This document shows positions 5,323 through 6,527 of a stretch of 6,527 nt of DNA, in pieces (within the stretch, counting starts at the first letter, position 1; each line of letters begins with the position of its first letter). Source of the stretch: Geobacillus icigianus (GTDB taxonomy: Bacteria; Bacillota; Bacilli; Bacillales; Anoxybacillaceae); the NCBI RefSeq assembly GCF_000750005.1, contig NZ_JPYA01000102.1, positions 1 through 6,527 on the forward strand, written 5' to 3'. The notes under the pieces are model-generated. The model was given only the letters and a program-made list of their open reading frames with translations, had not been told where the DNA came from and did no database searches. The position numbers and the translations under genes are program-made.

Positions 5323-6214
5323 ACGCCGCACCTACCTTTTCGATAAAAATGTCATTCAACGACGGTTCCTCAAGCGCAAACAAACGCACGGCCACCTTCC
5401 CCGCTGCATGAGCAAAAATCGCTTGCGCTGTCTCCTCGCTGGCGATTTGCAGCCGCACTCCTTCGGCCGTCCGCTTGCACTGAAGCACGCCCGGGAACCG
5501 TTCCAACTCTTCCAACGGCCCTTCCCCATGAATGACAAGATTTTTCTTGCCAAAGGAACGTTTCAATTCGCGCAGCCGGCCGGCCACCACCGCCCGTCCG
5601 CGGTGCAAAATGCAAACATGTTCGCACAGCTCTTCGACGTGTTCCATTCGGTGGCTGGAAAACACGATGGTCGCACCGTTTGTTTTCAAATCGAGCACCG
5701 CTTCTTTCAACAGCTCGACGTTCACCGGATCGAGCCCACTGAACGGCTCGTCTAAGATGATAAGCTTCGGCCGGTGCAATACCGCGGCAATAAACTGGAG
5801 CTTTTGCTGGTTGCCTTTCGACAGTTCCCCGACCCGGCGATCGGCGTAATCGCGAATATGGAAACGCTCGAGCCAACGATCGATTTCAGAAAGCGCCTCC
5901 GCCTTTTTCATCCCGCGCAGCTGCCCTAAGTAAACGAGCTGTTCTTTCACCTTCAATTTCGGATAGAGCCCGCGCTCTTCAGGCAGATAGCCGATCAAAT
6001 GGCTTTTGGAATAATCGATCGGCTCCCCTTGCCAGCGGATCGTGCCTTCTGTCGGAGCAAGGAGGCCCAATATCATGCGGAACGTCGTCGTTTTTCCGGC
6101 CCCGTTCGCCCCGAGCAACCCGAACATATTTCCTTCGGGAATCGCCAATGTCAACTGATCGACCGCCGTCGTCTCTCCAAAGCGTTTCGTCACTGCTGCA
6201 ATCTCTAGCGTCAT
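5315..6214 (-). CDS. yhaQ: ABC transporter ATPase, YhaQ/NatA-like
   Basis: This is the nucleotide-binding subunit that powers the adjacent permease at the inner face of the membrane. Its 299 aa match B. subtilis YhaQ (298). Visible motifs are Walker A GANGAGKTT (35-43, K41), a Q-loop region read as YLPEERGLYP (76-85) where the usual glutamine is replaced, signature LSKGNQQK (131-138), Walker B LIILDEPF (151-158, E156), D-loop SGLD (159-162) and switch histidine H188 in SSHRM. The degenerate signature and the PEE in place of Q are, as I recall, normal for the NatA/YhaQ subgroup. A C-terminal extension of about 80 residues follows the ATPase core. The ribosome binding site is AAAGGGGGA before the ATG at 6214. 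It is the first gene of a two-gene operon; a repeat element ends about 35 bp upstream, and I could not identify a clear promoter. Confidence 0.93.
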   Translation of the reverse strand: MTLEIAAVTKRFGETTAVDQLTLAIPEGNMFGLLGANGAGKTTTFRMILGLLAPTEGTIRWQGEPIDYSKSHLIGYLPEERGLYPKLKVKEQLVYLGQLRGMKKAEALSEIDRWLERFHIRDYADRRVGELSKGNQQKLQFIAAVLHRPKLIILDEPFSGLDPVNVELLKEAVLDLKTNGATIVFSSHRMEHVEELCEHVCILHRGRAVVAGRLRELKRSFGKKNLVIHGEGPLEELERFPGVLQCKRTAEGVRLQIASEETAQAIFAHAAGKVAVRLFALEEPSLNDIFIEKVGAAYE

Positions 6215-6248
6215 TTACACATTCCCCCTTTTGAAAAACAAACTTTGC

Positions 6249-6443
6249 TATTGAAGCTGGTGATTTCATTCATGGATACGGTCTCAATTAGAACACCTTG
6301 TTTCATGGGTCCTGCTTTTCGCTGGTGCTCCCATCGATGAAGGGAATCAGCTTTTTTTCACCAACCTTCTATACTAAACGTCCCATCTTGATCACCTGAC
6401 AAGCTGGCACGGCGACAAGAAAAGCAAACAATACCATGTAAAA
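6249..6443. repeat. interspersed repeat copy B, shorter than copy A
   Basis: The right end (6348-6371, reverse complement beginning TAGAAGGTTGGTGAAAAA) matches copy A at 491-514 in 21 of 24 bases. The proposed left end, from about 6249, shares GAAG and GGTGATTTC followed by T.CA with copy A's left end and is weaker evidence. The distance between the ends is about 120 bp, against about 217 bp in copy A. The interior is not obviously related. After the right end come 8 unrelated bases, then the GTCCCATCTTGATCACCT block (6380-6397) and the shared flank (6401-6443). Confidence 0.55.
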
Positions 6444-6493
6444 AAATGAAAGCTTACTATATTTTCATACTACTACTCAAATATAAAAAAATT

Positions 6494-6527
6494 CTAAGAG
6501 GCCGGTGATTAAGTGAAAAATACTGCT
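6494..6527. repeat. start of a third repeat copy, cut by the window edge
   Basis: The last 34 bases match the left end of copy A (298-331) in 27 of 34 positions without gaps, sharing GGTGATT, GTG and an AAATAC tract ending in GCT. The element presumably continues beyond the window. Confidence 0.55.

Larger units (their letters stand above)
6215..6527. other. gene-free right flank upstream of yhaQ
   Basis: No supported gene lies here. The first 34 bp hold the yhaQ ribosome binding site. The rest is a second copy of the repeat found at the left end of the window, an AT-rich spacer (6444-6493), and the beginning of a third repeat end. Confidence 0.7.

Noticed and set aside
5979..6269. 96-codon minus-strand frame overlapping the yhaQ start
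   Set aside because: It is a different frame over the yhaQ N-terminus with no ribosome binding site and no recognisable product.

Overview
The window looks like a chromosomal segment of a thermophilic Bacillaceae, most likely Geobacillus or a close relative. Evidence for this: the proteins resemble Bacillus subtilis YhaM, YhaL, SerC, TrpP and YhaP/YhaQ, codon use is moderately GC-rich, and Shine-Dalgarno sites are strong and purine-rich. It corresponds to the yha region of B. subtilis in shortened form. No tRNA, rRNA, CRISPR array or intact transposase gene is visible.

Layout: at the left edge a small two-helix membrane protein (28-216) is read on the plus strand. A gene-free stretch of about 470 bp follows (217-683). 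It carries a decayed interspersed repeat with inverted ends and an 18-bp palindrome, and it ends at a terminator (684-715). All other genes are on the minus strand. In transcription order from the right they are an ABC exporter pair (yhaQ ATPase, then the yhaP/NatB-like permease), a terminator, yhaM with its own promoter, a 41-43 residue basic small protein, a terminator, yhaL, a terminator overlapping the end of yhaL, serC, and trpP with its own promoter. The right edge (6215-6527) is gene-free and holds a second, shorter copy of the left-hand repeat and the start of a third.

Functionally this is mostly housekeeping: serine biosynthesis (SerC), tryptophan uptake (TrpP), 3'-5' RNA decay (YhaM), a sporulation-associated membrane protein (YhaL) and an ABC-2 type exporter.

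The clearest regulatory signal is in front of trpP. Six UAG/GAG triplets, each exactly 2 nt apart, cover the ribosome binding site and touch the start codon. This is the layout expected for translational repression by tryptophan-bound TRAP. I did not find a convincing new multi-gene system. The less described items are the repeat family on both flanks, the tiny basic protein behind yhaM, and the 62-aa membrane protein.
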